Positions 34,626-45,300 of a stretch of DNA of 64,000 nt are shown here, piece by piece; position 1 is the first letter of the stretch; every line of letters begins with the position of its first letter. The notes beneath the pieces were generated by a model. The model had not been told where the DNA came from, ran no database searches, and saw nothing but the letters and a program-made list of their open reading frames with translations. Origin of the DNA: JAFGTP01 sp964498725. Its GTDB lineage: Bacteria; Fidelibacterota; UBA2242; JAFGTP01. The translations under genes and the position numbers were made by a program. The stretch is taken from assembly GCA_964498725.1 (NCBI GenBank), contig CAZCHS010000006.1, forward strand, positions 1 through 64,000, given 5' to 3'.

Positions 34626-37034
34626 ATGAAACGAACGTTATTTTTTATGATTCTCTTATTTTGGTTCAATTTGCCGGCAAAATCTTTTGAAACCAAAGAA
34701 TATGAACCCCAAAAATTCAATAAATCACCTAAAATAGACGGCATCATCAATGAACCATTATGGCAACAAATCCCGGAACTGACCGGGTTTATTCAATATT
34801 ATCCGCAGAATGGCAGCGCTCCCAAATATCAAACACGGGTAAAAATATTTTATTCCGACAATTCTATTTTTGTTGCGGCGGAAATGCACGATGAATATCC
34901 CGATAGCATTAACCGTGAATTAGGCCCCAGAGACAGTTTTGAATCTGTGGAAGCGGACCTCTTTGCCATTAATATTTCACCCTATAACGACGGAGTAAAT
35001 TCCTATGGATTCATGGTGTCAGCTGCCGGAGTTCAATCAGATATTAATTTTATATCCAGCAGAGAAGATAAAAACTGGGATGCGGTCTGGAACAGCGCTG
35101 TACAGATCCATGACAATGGCTGGTCAGTAGAAATCGAACTTCCCTATTCCGCCCTACGCTTCCCAAAACAGGATAATCAAACCTGGGGCATTAATTTTTT
35201 CCGTATGATCAAGCGGGAAAATCAATGGTCCACCTGGAACTACCTGGATATCAACGATGATATCTGGTGGGCCAATATGGGACAATTGAAAAATCTGCGC
35301 GACATTGATCCGCCGCTGCGCCTCTCCTTTATTCCATATATTTCCTCTTATCTGGAACACAATACTGATAATGAATGGGGAACCATTTACAATGGGGGCC
35401 TGGATTTAAAATACGGGATCAACGAGAGTTTTACCCTGGATATGACACTGATACCGGATTTTAAGCAGGCCCAATCGGATAATGTGGTGCTGAATCTCTC
35501 CCCTTTTGAAATTCAATATGATGAAAAACGACAATTTTTTATCGAGGGGATGGAACTGTTTAACAGAGGATCGATTTTTTACACCCGCCGTGTAGGCGGC
35601 AGTCCGGTTGGCCTTGGTGATGTGGAGAATACACTGAGTAATTCCGAGGTGATTACCAACAATCCCACCAGTGCGCGGCTGATCAATTCCACAAAATTTT
35701 CCGGCCGTACAAAAGGGGGTTTAGGCATCGGGATTTTTAACGGATTGACCGATTACACCACCGCCATAGTCAAAGATACACTGACAGGAGAAAAACGGGA
35801 AATCACGACCCAGGATATGACCAACTACAATATGGTGGTTCTGGATCAAACATTACCCAACAAATCCTATTTTAGTATCTCCAATACCAATGTCCTTCGT
35901 AAAAAATACTGGGCCGACGCCCTCTCCACAGAGTTTAAACTGAACTCCAAAAATATGCAATACAGCCTGGAAGGACTGGCGACATTTAGTAACAAGTTTT
36001 TTGAAGACTCAACCAATCACGGGCAACGCTATCGGTTTGAAGCCGGCAAGATGAGCGGCAAACTTCAGTATGAATATCAAATAAACCTGGAGACCGATAC
36101 CTTTGATATCAATGACATGGGCTTTGTTCGACAAAATAATGAAATCGAAAATGAAATATCCCTGGACTACAATATTTATCAGACATCAAAATATTTTATC
36201 GAACAACACTATTCCATTGAAGCCACCTATGTTGAACTTTACAAACCCAAAAAATTCAGGAATTTCCGAATCGACCAATCCTTCAGCGGTACTTTCAAAA
36301 ACCTCAATCAATGGAGTTACCATGCCGCCTGGCAGCCGCAACCGGAACATGATTATTTTGAAGCCCGTGAAGAAAACCGCCTGTTTATAAAACCAGCCCT
36401 CTTACATATCTGTTCACGCTATTCTACCGCTCAAAAGCGCCGGTTTCGCTACACCATATTTGGTGGATATAATTATTTTTACTCGGATTTTCACGATTAT
36501 ATTGGCTTCGGTCTGATGTTCTCGCCAAAATACCGGATCAATACCAAAGCCTCACTGGGTTATGAAATATATTACTGGAACAATGGGAAAGAGCGTGGCT
36601 TTGTCGAAAAACCGGAGAGTACCGGTGAAATTATTTTTGGACAGCGAAGAACCACGGAAACCACTCATACCGTCAATGCCAAATACACGCTAAATGAAAA
36701 ATCCAATATCGACTTCCGGTTGCGCCATTATTATTCCAATGCCGATTATAATCAATATTTTACTTTGAAAGATAATGGTTATCTGAAAAACAATCCCAAT
36801 TATGCGAAAAATGCTGATATCAATTACAATGCTTTTAATATCGATTTTGTTTATTCCTGGAATTTTGCGCCCGGGAGTTTTCTGAATATCGTCTGGAAAA
36901 ATTCCATCTATCAGGATGGTGAACGCATCTATCATCGCTGGTATGATAATTTAGAAAATACCCTCCAATCCTCTCAAACCAATAGTTTTTCCATGAAATT
37001 GCTCTACTATTTTGATTATGGTAAAATCCTGTGA
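34626..37034 (+). CDS. DUF5916-like secreted protein with CBM9/DOMON-like domain
   Basis: 802 residues. A signal peptide is followed by an N-terminal domain (about residues 25-210) with KIDGIINEPLWQQIP, SVEADLFAINISPY and FMVSAAGVQSDI, typical of carbohydrate-binding family-9-like proteins. A long C-terminal part rich in aromatic alternating strands follows, with FEIQYDEKRQFFIEGMELFN, likely a beta barrel in the outer membrane. Function of the family is unknown, and a carbohydrate or haem-related role is often guessed. GAGGG precedes the ATG. Confidence 0.82.
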   Translation: MKRTLFFMILLFWFNLPAKSFETKEYEPQKFNKSPKIDGIINEPLWQQIPELTGFIQYYPQNGSAPKYQTRVKIFYSDNSIFVAAEMHDEYPDSINRELGPRDSFESVEADLFAINISPYNDGVNSYGFMVSAAGVQSDINFISSREDKNWDAVWNSAVQIHDNGWSVEIELPYSALRFPKQDNQTWGINFFRMIKRENQWSTWNYLDINDDIWWANMGQLKNLRDIDPPLRLSFIPYISSYLEHNTDNEWGTIYNGGLDLKYGINESFTLDMTLIPDFKQAQSDNVVLNLSPFEIQYDEKRQFFIEGMELFNRGSIFYTRRVGGSPVGLGDVENTLSNSEVITNNPTSARLINSTKFSGRTKGGLGIGIFNGLTDYTTAIVKDTLTGEKREITTQDMTNYNMVVLDQTLPNKSYFSISNTNVLRKKYWADALSTEFKLNSKNMQYSLEGLATFSNKFFEDSTNHGQRYRFEAGKMSGKLQYEYQINLETDTFDINDMGFVRQNNEIENEISLDYNIYQTSKYFIEQHYSIEATYVELYKPKKFRNFRIDQSFSGTFKNLNQWSYHAAWQPQPEHDYFEAREENRLFIKPALLHICSRYSTAQKRRFRYTIFGGYNYFYSDFHDYIGFGLMFSPKYRINTKASLGYEIYYWNNGKERGFVEKPESTGEIIFGQRRTTETTHTVNAKYTLNEKSNIDFRLRHYYSNADYNQYFTLKDNGYLKNNPNYAKNADINYNAFNIDFVYSWNFAPGSFLNIVWKNSIYQDGERIYHRWYDNLENTLQSSQTNSFSMKLLYYFDYGKIL

Positions 37035-37114
37035 AAATTTTCACTGTTTTAATCAATATTTTTTTGTATTTTTGCTGTTAAAATTGACACAATAAAATTG
37101 ATAGGTGAGGTATT

Positions 37115-38569
37115 ATGAAAGAAATTAATCTGGACTTGAGTAATCTTAACGAAGTATTTCCAAAAGAATTTAGCGAAGAACAAATCGCCAATGCAAAAAC
37201 CTTGTTCTTAAAAAATCTGGCTGTACAGACCCATAAATTTTATGGCGGCAAAATACAAACCGCCCCAAAAGCCGGTGTCTACGGTTTTAATTGGTTTAAT
37301 GTCTGGTACACACCGGGTGTATCTAAAATTTCCACAACCATTCGTGACAACAATGAAGCTTCTTTTGAACTTTCAAACCGCGGTAATACTGTTGGTGTTG
37401 TCAGTGATTCCACCCGCGTACTGGGCGATGGCGACGTAACCCCGCCGGGCGGTCTGGGCGTTATGGAAGGAAAATCCTTTCTTATGAAATACCTGGGCGG
37501 CGTGGATGCTTTTCCCCTTTGTATTGACAGCAAAAATGACAAGGGTGAAAACGATCCCCAAAAGATCATTGATTTTGTCAAACAATGCCAACACAGTTTT
37601 GGCGCTATCAATCTGGAAGATATTTCTCAGCCCAATTGCTATAAGGTTCTCGACACGTTGCGTGAAGAATGCGACATTCCGGTTTGGCATGATGATGCCC
37701 AGGGAACAGCCTGTGTAATTTTAGCCGCCCTGATCAACGCCTTGAAATTGGCGGACAAAAAAATCGAAGCCAGCAAAATTATTTTGTACGGTGCCGGCGC
37801 GTCTAATTCCACCATGGCCCGCTTTCTCATCCAGTATGGCGCCGATCCCAAAAATATCATTTTATTCGACAGCAAAGGGCCTTTGCACAGCGACCGTGAT
37901 AAATATAAAAATGATCCCCGCTTCTATCTCCAGTGGGAATTGTGTCAGCAAACAAATCCGGAAAAAATTTCCGCCACTGAAGAAGCTTTTAAAGATGCCG
38001 ATGTCCTCATTGCATTATCTAAACCCGGCCCGGATACCATCAAGCCGGAGTGGATTAAACTCATGGGAACAAAACCTATTGTATTCACCTGCGCTAACCC
38101 GGTACCGGAAATCTATCCCTATGCCGCCAAAGAAGCCGGCGCCTTCATTACTGCAACCGGCCGCGGTGATTTCCCCAACCAGGCCAACAATTCCCTGGGA
38201 TTTCCCGGAATATTGAAAGGCGCCCTGACTGTTCGCGCCAAAAAAATCACCGATAATATGGCGATTCGCGCGGCAGAATCTTTGGCTGAATTCGCCGAGA
38301 AAAAAGGTATTTCCACCAATTATATTATTCCGACAATGGATGAATTTGAAGTTTTCCCCCATGAAGCGGCTGACGTGGCGATGCAGGCGATCAAAGATGG
38401 TGTGGCCCGTAAAGAACTGACCCGTGAAGAAGTCTATGAAATTGCCAAAAGAGATATTGAATACGCGCGAAATCTGGCCAGCAATATGCAGGAGTCCGAT
38501 TTCATCAATAAACCCGATCAGTCTATTCTGAATGAAGCGCTCAGAAAAGCTATCAACGCAGTAAAATAA
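37115..38569 (+). CDS. Malic enzyme (oxaloacetate-decarboxylating malate dehydrogenase)
   Basis: 484 residues, converting malate to pyruvate and CO2 with NAD(P)+. N-terminal malic domain: WFNVWYTPGVSKIS, SDSTRVLGDGDVTPPGG, FGAINLEDISQPNCY and VWHDDAQGTACVILAAL. C-terminal Rossmann domain: IILYGAGASNSTMARFL, FTCANPVPEI and GRGDFPNQANNSLGFPG. It is longer than the shortest bacterial forms and lacks the phosphotransacetylase domain of MaeB. Cofactor preference is not readable. The start has GGTGAGG upstream, and a strong terminator follows. Confidence 0.95.
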   Translation: MKEINLDLSNLNEVFPKEFSEEQIANAKTLFLKNLAVQTHKFYGGKIQTAPKAGVYGFNWFNVWYTPGVSKISTTIRDNNEASFELSNRGNTVGVVSDSTRVLGDGDVTPPGGLGVMEGKSFLMKYLGGVDAFPLCIDSKNDKGENDPQKIIDFVKQCQHSFGAINLEDISQPNCYKVLDTLREECDIPVWHDDAQGTACVILAALINALKLADKKIEASKIILYGAGASNSTMARFLIQYGADPKNIILFDSKGPLHSDRDKYKNDPRFYLQWELCQQTNPEKISATEEAFKDADVLIALSKPGPDTIKPEWIKLMGTKPIVFTCANPVPEIYPYAAKEAGAFITATGRGDFPNQANNSLGFPGILKGALTVRAKKITDNMAIRAAESLAEFAEKKGISTNYIIPTMDEFEVFPHEAADVAMQAIKDGVARKELTREEVYEIAKRDIEYARNLASNMQESDFINKPDQSILNEALRKAINAVK

Positions 38570-38577
38570 AGTCTGTT

Positions 38578-38617
38578 AATCAGCAGCATTATTTATTCTT
38601 AATGCTGCTGATTCTAT
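38578..38617 (+). terminator. Hairpin terminator after malic enzyme
   Basis: AATCAGCAGCATT (38578-38590) pairs perfectly with AATGCTGCTGATT (38601-38613), followed by CTATTT. The T-run is weak. Confidence 0.7.
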
Positions 38618-38694
38618 TTATATCTTCCATATTTAAATAATTTCCCACAAAAACAATATAAGCTGACAACTAAAACCAAACAGATTGGTCTATA

Positions 38695-38713
38695 GGTTAA
38701 TTGTTTATTAACC
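38695..38713. promoter_or_regulatory. Palindrome directly upstream of a secreted-protein gene, possible operator
   Basis: GGTTAAT, 5 bp, ATTAACC: a perfect 7-bp inverted repeat ending just before the GGAGGAG ribosome site of the gene at 38729. Confidence 0.45.
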
Positions 38714-38728
38714 GGAGGAGAAAAAATC

Positions 38729-39292
38729 ATGAAAAAATTAACCATCATCGCTTTAATCTTTTTAATGACTGCTAGTCTGTCATTTGCACATGAAGAATCT
38801 TTTTGGGACAAAATTGAAGGATCACCATTTCAAATGAATGATAAAAAATATGAATTTAAAGATGATTACATAAAAATTTTTGACAAAGATTATTCCAGAG
38901 ACGATATTTATATTACTGACACCTATGATCTTTACATCAATAATAGAAAAATTAATCTGGACAGGCGGTCCCGCAGTTTAATCAAAAGCTATTATAAAGA
39001 GTTATTTGATATTCGTGAAAAAGCCATTGAAATTGGTATTGAAGGAGCAAAAATCGGACTTTCCGGTGCTAAACTTGGCCTGACAGCTGTCGTAAGTCTA
39101 CCACTATTGCTGGTCGGTGGTTCTGATGAATATGAAGAAAGAATGGAGAGATCCGGAGAAGAACTGGAAAGAAAAGGAGAGCGACTGGAAAAACGTGGTG
39201 ACAGGCTGGAAGAACAGGCTGAAGACCTTGAAAACATTGAATGGGAATTGAAAGAAAGAATAGCTGAGTTAGACCATATCGACTGGTTCTGA
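38729..39292 (+). CDS. Small secreted protein with glycine-zipper and coiled coil
   Basis: 187 residues, unrecognised. Signal peptide (residues 1-20, cut after FAH-type site), then an acidic domain, then a helical Gly/Ala-rich segment (about 110-140, GIEGAKIGLSGAKLGLTAV then PLLLVGG) that could insert in a membrane. Last comes a charged coiled coil (about 140-185, repeats of ELERKGERLEKRGDRLEEQA type). The layout slightly recalls DUF2884/YggN proteins, but I cannot confirm it. A strong ribosome site and a palindrome sit upstream and a terminator follows, so it is an independent, perhaps stress-regulated, gene. Confidence 0.7.
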   Translation: MKKLTIIALIFLMTASLSFAHEESFWDKIEGSPFQMNDKKYEFKDDYIKIFDKDYSRDDIYITDTYDLYINNRKINLDRRSRSLIKSYYKELFDIREKAIEIGIEGAKIGLSGAKLGLTAVVSLPLLLVGGSDEYEERMERSGEELERKGERLEKRGDRLEEQAEDLENIEWELKERIAELDHIDWF

Positions 39293-39314
39293 CCCGGCTA
39301 TCTGATAATAGATT

Positions 39315-39354
39315 AGGAAGATGCATTTTCTACTGTGGCATCTTCCTTTTTTTG
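39315..39354 (+). terminator. Rho-independent terminator
   Basis: AGGAAGATGC (39315-39324) pairs perfectly with GCATCTTCCT (39338-39347), then T6-7. The T-run abuts the end of the convergent symporter gene. Confidence 0.88.
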
Positions 39355-39356
39355 TG

Positions 39357-40934
39357 TCAATTTTTTATCACATCCTGAAATTCATCAACAACGGCGGCTC
39401 CGACGCTGTCCCCCCAAACATTCACAGTTGTGCGAAACCGGTCCAGAAGCCAATCCACAGTCAGAATGATCCCAATACCCTCTACCGGCAGATTAACAGC
39501 CTTCAAAACAATGACCATTGTCACCAAACCCGCCTGGGGAATTCCCGCTGCTCCAATCGCGGCCAGTGTCGCAGTGAGGAAAATAATAACCTGCTGGGCA
39601 AAACTCAGATCAATACCATAAATTTGGGCAATAAACATCGCTGCCACCGCTTCATACAGCGCTGTTCCGTCCATGTTGATCGTCGCCCCAAGGGGCAGGA
39701 CAAAGCCGGCTGTTTTGGCGGAAACACCATTATTTTTTTCCACACTAGCGATAGTCAGCGGAAGCGTGGCTGAACTGGAAGCTGAAGAAAAAGCATTCAG
39801 CAAGGGAGTAACCACACCTTTAAAGTATTCCCAGGGATTTTTTTTGGCAAGAATCAGCAGGATCAATGGCAAAACAATGAACCCATGAATAGACAGACCG
39901 ACGATTATAGTTAAACTGTATTTGCCTACTGCCAGCAATTCGGGAATAAAATTCTGAAAGCCGCCTTCACTGCCGATTTTCGATCCGATCAGGCCAAGAA
40001 TACCAAAAGGGGCAATTTCCAGAATCCATCCGGTTAAAATCATGAAAGCATCATTCAGTGATTCAAACAGTTCGGATAACATTTTCCCCTTCTCACCCAT
40101 CACAGTAATGACACTGCCAAGGAGCAGGGAAAAAACAATCAGGGGCAAAATGTCCATATTGATCATAGCATTAAAAAGATTACGCGGAATCAGGCCCTCC
40201 TGTCCTGTTACTTTGTCGCCGACAAAGACTGTTCTTAAAGTGGAAAAAACATTGCCTTCATTTTGGGTGATTTCACTTTGGTAGTGCAGTGAAATTGCAA
40301 TACCTTTTCCCTGTGTTTCTATTTTTGGCTCAGCAGATATCAATTTTTTTTCAGTAATTTTAAAGGGATATTTATAATCATTATTGCTTTTTATGAAAAG
40401 AATATTTTCAGCATCTTCCGGAATCCAGTAGGAAACGATGATTTTATTATCCGCAATTCTGTCAATGACACCAACAATCTCCTGATCCAGCAGGGTCACG
40501 GTATATTTTTCATCATAATCTTTTTTCTGCAATTGAGTCGATCCCAAATGAACCTCATGCGTGTTGTCCTGAATTATTTTATAAGTCGCCTCTTGATGAA
40601 TTTCGCCGGTGATGACATTGCTTCCCGGTTTGATAATATTGACCAAAATCAAACCGATTGTAACAGAAATAGCTGTGGTAACTACGTAATAAATCATGGT
40701 GTTTTTGCCCAGGGAGCCTAATTTTCGGAAATTACCTATACCGGTAATGCCGGTAATAATGGAGAACATGACAATGGGTACAACGATCATCATTAAGGCA
40801 TTAAGAAAGACATCGCCCAAAATTTCCAGATTAACTGCAAAATCAGGAAAAAATCCACCTAAAATCACACCAATGACAATACCTATAATAATTTCAATCA
40901 AGATTCGATTGTGAGCATTTTTTTTACGACTCAT
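39357..40934 (-). CDS. Dicarboxylate/amino acid:cation symporter, EAAT-like, with large extracytoplasmic insert
   Basis: 525 residues of the SLC1/DAACS family, which carries glutamate, aspartate or C4 acids with Na+ or H+. Core motifs are FSSASSSATLPLTIA in the HP1 region and NMDGTALYEA (Asn420). IGAAGIPQAGLVTMVIVL lies in HP2 and VDWLLDRFRTTVNVWGDS in TM8. These read closer to animal EAATs than to the short archaeal or GltP forms. Between roughly residues 105 and 225 there is a hydrophilic insert with Lys/Asp/Glu-rich strands, which makes it about 100 residues longer than GltPh. The start follows AGAGG. Confidence 0.92.
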   Translation of the reverse strand: MSRKKNAHNRILIEIIIGIVIGVILGGFFPDFAVNLEILGDVFLNALMMIVVPIVMFSIITGITGIGNFRKLGSLGKNTMIYYVVTTAISVTIGLILVNIIKPGSNVITGEIHQEATYKIIQDNTHEVHLGSTQLQKKDYDEKYTVTLLDQEIVGVIDRIADNKIIVSYWIPEDAENILFIKSNNDYKYPFKITEKKLISAEPKIETQGKGIAISLHYQSEITQNEGNVFSTLRTVFVGDKVTGQEGLIPRNLFNAMINMDILPLIVFSLLLGSVITVMGEKGKMLSELFESLNDAFMILTGWILEIAPFGILGLIGSKIGSEGGFQNFIPELLAVGKYSLTIIVGLSIHGFIVLPLILLILAKKNPWEYFKGVVTPLLNAFSSASSSATLPLTIASVEKNNGVSAKTAGFVLPLGATINMDGTALYEAVAAMFIAQIYGIDLSFAQQVIIFLTATLAAIGAAGIPQAGLVTMVIVLKAVNLPVEGIGIILTVDWLLDRFRTTVNVWGDSVGAAVVDEFQDVIKN

Positions 40935-41063
40935 TGATAACCTCTTATTTATGTGCCTGATTAATAAAATTAAAAATAGTAAAAACTGAGGTAAAATAAA
41001 AATATGGCAAGACTATTTAATTTTATTTATATTTCGCTCCTAAACAAATAAGAAGGGAGACAT

Positions 41064-41612
41064 ATGGAATTTTTAAATAAAAATAATACCGCCCTGGTTT
41101 TGATCGATGTCCAGGAAAAACTTTTCCCCCATATCGCGGAACATGAATTATTACTGGAAAATCTAACAAAAATGATCAAAGGCGCGAAAGTTCTCGATAT
41201 TCCCATCATTGTTACCGAGCAATACCGCAAAGGGTTGGGGCCCACCTTACCACAATTAACCGCTTTGCTTGATGATTATAATCCCCTCGAAAAAAATAGC
41301 TTTTCCTGTTGCGGAGAAAAAAGTTTTACCGAGGAATTAGCCAAACTTGATCGCAATCAGTTACTGGTTTGTGGGATTGAAACCCATATTTGTGTTTACC
41401 AAACCTGCCGGGAACTGGACAACAGCGGATATTATGTACACTTGGTAACAGACTGCGTGAGCAGCAGGGATTTAAAAAATAAAAAAATCGCCATTAATAA
41501 ATTACACAATGAACGTAATATTTTCATAACCAGCAGTGAAATGGCGCTTTTTGAAATTTTGAAATTCGCCGGTAGTGAAGAATTCAAAGAAATATCAAAA
41601 ATAATTAAATAA
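41064..41612 (+). CDS. Isochorismatase-family cysteine hydrolase
   Basis: 182 residues. Asp15 in ALVLIDVQ and Cys110 in CGIETHICVYQT, with the conserved cis-peptide region and a Lys in between (QYRKGLGP), form the usual Asp-Lys-Cys triad. The shape fits YcaC/nicotinamidase-like hydrolases acting on amides or vinyl ethers. The substrate is unknown. GGGAG precedes the ATG. It is probably monocistronic, with a hairpin after it shared with the convergent lipoprotein gene. Confidence 0.88.
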   Translation: MEFLNKNNTALVLIDVQEKLFPHIAEHELLLENLTKMIKGAKVLDIPIIVTEQYRKGLGPTLPQLTALLDDYNPLEKNSFSCCGEKSFTEELAKLDRNQLLVCGIETHICVYQTCRELDNSGYYVHLVTDCVSSRDLKNKKIAINKLHNERNIFITSSEMALFEILKFAGSEEFKEISKIIK

Positions 41613-41616
41613 AAGC

Positions 41617-41640
41617 AGCCTGCCAATTGCTCAGCAGGCT
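41617..41640. terminator. Bidirectional hairpin between convergent genes
   Basis: AGCCTGC (41617-41623) pairs with GCAGGCT (41634-41640). The minus strand continues into GCTTTTATTT. Confidence 0.65.
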
Positions 41641-41647
41641 AAAAAAT

Positions 41648-42094
41648 TTAGTCGTCATCTTCCGCAATTGCCATTTTCAATGTGCCGGTGAAATCGTCAA
41701 ACTCCAAAATCACCTGTTCAGGATAATCATCTAGTGTTATGACTTCACTATAAATGATATTGCTGGTAATTTCTTTTGAGAACAGTTCCTCATTATAGTC
41801 ACTTTTAATTTTTATATCACAACTGCCCTCACGATGATTTTCCAAATTAATGGCTATTACAATATTCTCAGTATTAAACTGCACAGTCTCACTGGATGTG
41901 CCGCTAAAATCATCGCCCTTTAATCCAAAGGAAAAACTCCCGTTTTCCTTTACAATTCTGGGTGAATTTTCATTTTCAATCGTAATGTCGATGATCTTAT
42001 CATTATCAACAGAGAGAATACTATCTTCAGTCTCACAGGAAAAAAGTCCTAATTGGAGAATAACTCCCAACAAAATCATTACTTTCTTATGCAT
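41648..42094 (-). CDS. Small lipoprotein of unknown function
   Basis: 148 residues from the ATG at 42094, which has AAGGA upstream. The signal peptide ends in lipobox LFSC (Cys20), and the mature part begins with Glu-Thr-Glu-Asp. The rest is an acidic, strand-rich domain with SFSFGLKGDDFSGTSSETVQ and a mirrored FDDFTGTLKMA near the end, a shape seen in small envelope beta-sandwich proteins. I do not recognise a family. The only start in good context is this one, as an earlier ATG lies within the ribosome-site region. Confidence 0.7.
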   Translation of the reverse strand: MHKKVMILLGVILQLGLFSCETEDSILSVDNDKIIDITIENENSPRIVKENGSFSFGLKGDDFSGTSSETVQFNTENIVIAINLENHREGSCDIKIKSDYNEELFSKEITSNIIYSEVITLDDYPEQVILEFDDFTGTLKMAIAEDDD

Positions 42095-42367
42095 ATCTTT
42101 TCCTTTCATGTTTCTTTTAATTTTAACAGAAGTTAAATGATTTTTAAAAGTTAATCAGTGATTCAAATCATTTGGAAGCCACTGATTCGAACAGCGTTAA
42201 ATGTTTAATTTAAAATAGTTTAAGTCAATTCCAAGCACTCCAAAAGATAAAATATTTTTTTATTTCTGAAATAGTTTTAAATTGCCAAATAGTGCCTTTT
42301 GGCGCTCAATTTTACTGTTAATATTTGAAAAATATTTAATTACAACATTAAAAGGGAATTTATAAAT

Positions 42368-45300
42368 ATGTCTGCCAAAAATTTTGGAACCACCTGGTGG
42401 GGCAAAGCCTGGCTGGACGCATTAAGAAAAATAGACTATGGCAATAAGCTGAGTGAAGGAATTCAGTATGCAGAAAACGGTGCGGTTGCCGACATAGAGA
42501 TCGACAATAATATAATACGCGCAAAAGTCCAGGATGAAGCGCGCATGACTCCTTACCAGATTTCCATGGAATTTTCAGAATTTGATGAATATGACATGGA
42601 GGAAATCGAAAATATCATTGAATCCAATCACTATTATATTTCCAAGTTGGAATCAAAAATTCTTCCCCCGGCCCTGCTGGAAGAATTGGAAAAGGAGATG
42701 ATATCACTATTTCCAAAATCCTTCCAGGAAATTAAAATGTCCTGCCGGTGTACCAAATTCGCCCATCCCTGCAAACATGTATCAGCCCTCTTTTTTATTA
42801 TGGCCAATGAAATTGACAAAAATCCCTTTATAATTTTCTCGTTACATGGATTTAATCTTCTGAGTATTACCAATCCTGAAGAGGATTCTTCTAATGATGT
42901 TTCCAGTATACCGGGCATTGATAATTTTCTCACCGGAAGCCAGGTATCGGAAGGAACAAACACAGCGATTTCAATTGTGAACACCCGTGAATTGAAAGAT
43001 ATCGATTTTTCTGAAATTCCCGATCTGAGTAAAAAAATTGATAAGTTACTGACACCCGTCCCGCTTTTCTACAATGAAGGCAATTTTAAGAAAAAGATGA
43101 TTGACCAGTATATTAAATTGCAGAAAAGAGTGAACAGTTTTATCAAAAAAAGCGAATTTACAGAAACTCCTGATACCCATTATTATTCCCTGAAGATTAA
43201 AATCATTAACAGCAGTTTTGATTTTGAAGGAAAATTATTTGGTTATGAAGATATCAAGTTATTCAATTTGGATGAAATGGATGATTTTATTGACTTTTTG
43301 CAAAATCACACCCTGAATAACATTTCCAAACACTCCCTGGAGATCAAATATATTTCCCAGATCTATTCCTTTACGTTGAAACTAATTCAGCAATGTGCCT
43401 ATATTCCGGAAATTTTCTCTTCGGCCAAGGATGAGTACATGGTGCGTTGGATTCCGGCTATTTTTGATACAAAAATTAATAATATTGTCCAGATTCTTTG
43501 TGATAATATCCCCTCGGATATCGTGGTTTATAAAAATCAGCAAATGGAGAAAAAAGACCAGGTTTATTTCCTGATTTCATTTTTTATTAGTTATTTTCAA
43601 AAATATTTTGATCTGCTTCCCAAGCGTGGAATGGTTCGGATATTGTCTTTATTTTATAATTTTGATGTATTCACCCAGGTAAAGTTTGAAGATCAACAGA
43701 TTCCCAATACAATCCACCTCTGGCTGAGCCGCTTTTATATTACCAAAGGCGATTGTATTCCGGTAATTAAAATTGACGAATCAACCCGACATGGCGACCG
43801 GGTACTATTTGAAATATTGATCTCTGACAAAAAAGATTCTTCCAATCACTTAATACCTTTAAAAAAGTTTATATCCCGCAACCATCCTGAAAAAAACAGA
43901 ATTTTGAAAGACTTGTCCCTGCTCTCCAGCTATCTGCCGCAAGTCAATGACTTTTTAAAATTAAAGAACGGGCCCCCTCATATTACAATCCGGTCCAACG
44001 ACTTTGTGGAAGTATGGTTCGATGCCTTGCCGATCCTGAATACCCTGGGTATCCAGACAATTCTGCCCAAATCTTTAAAAAAAGTATTCAGTCCGTCACT
44101 AAGTTTGAGTTTCGACATCAAGGAAGATGTGGATTACAATGCGGTCAGTTTTTTTAATATCAATTCCATGCTGGAATTTAAATGGAACATTGCGATCGGC
44201 TCAAAATTTATATCGCCGGATGATTTCCGTAAATTGCTGAAGAAATATTCCGGCATTGTAAAATTGAAAGACAGTTATGTTTACATCGATGATAAAGAAG
44301 CCCGGAAAATTCTTAACCAACTGGATAAAGACCCGGAACTGTCAAAAAATGAACTGCTCAAAATAAACCTGGAAAAAAAATTCAAAGGCGTACCCATTAA
44401 CATCAATAAAGATGTGGAACAGTTATTTGATCAAATGTTTACCAAATATGATCCGCCAATTCCTAAAACATTACAGGCGAAATTACGTCCCTACCAGGTG
44501 AAAGGCTATAAATGGCTCTACAATAATATAAAATCCGGGCTGGGTTCATTGATCGCCGATGATATGGGACTGGGAAAAACCATTCAGGTCATTACATTGC
44601 TGCTAAAATTAAAAGAAGAGCAAATCCTCGGCAAGAAAAAATGTCTAATTGTTGTGCCGGCGACGCTATTATCAAACTGGCAGCATGAATTTGAAAAATT
44701 TGCACCGAAAATTAATGTTCTCATATATCATGGTCAACGCCGGAAATTTGATATAGAAGATGTTGATGTTGTGGTGACAACCTACAGCCTTTCCCGCAGC
44801 GAAAACGCCACTTTTCAAAAACGAAAATGGCTGATACTCATCACCGATGAAACGCAAAATATTAAAAACCCATCCAGCAATCAGACCCGGGCGGTAAAAT
44901 CCCTGCGTTCAGAAACAAAAATAGCCATGACCGGAACACCGGTTGAAAACAGATTAATGGATTACTGGTCCATTCTGGATTTCATCATGAAAAAATTTGT
45001 CGGGTCACAAAATTCATTTCGGGAAAATTTTGCCACCCCAATAGAAAGATTTCGCAATCAGGCTAAACTGGAGGACTTCCGGAAAATAACCGCTCCTTTT
45101 ATTTTGCGCCGTGAAAAAACCGATAAATCCATCATCAATGATCTTCCCGACAAGATTGAAATTGAAAAATATAATCAATTGACTCCGCAACAGACCGCGC
45201 TTTACCAGGAGGTCATTGATTCCGCTGATTTTCAGCTGCAGGAAAGCAAGGGCATTGCCCGTAAAGGTATTATATTCAAACTGTTTACAAACCTGAAACA

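Noticed and set aside
37031..37044. GTGAAAATTTTCAC palindrome at the end of the DUF5916-like gene
   Set aside because: It overlaps the stop codon and the stem is A/T-rich with no T-run directly after it. It is too weak to call a terminator or operator.
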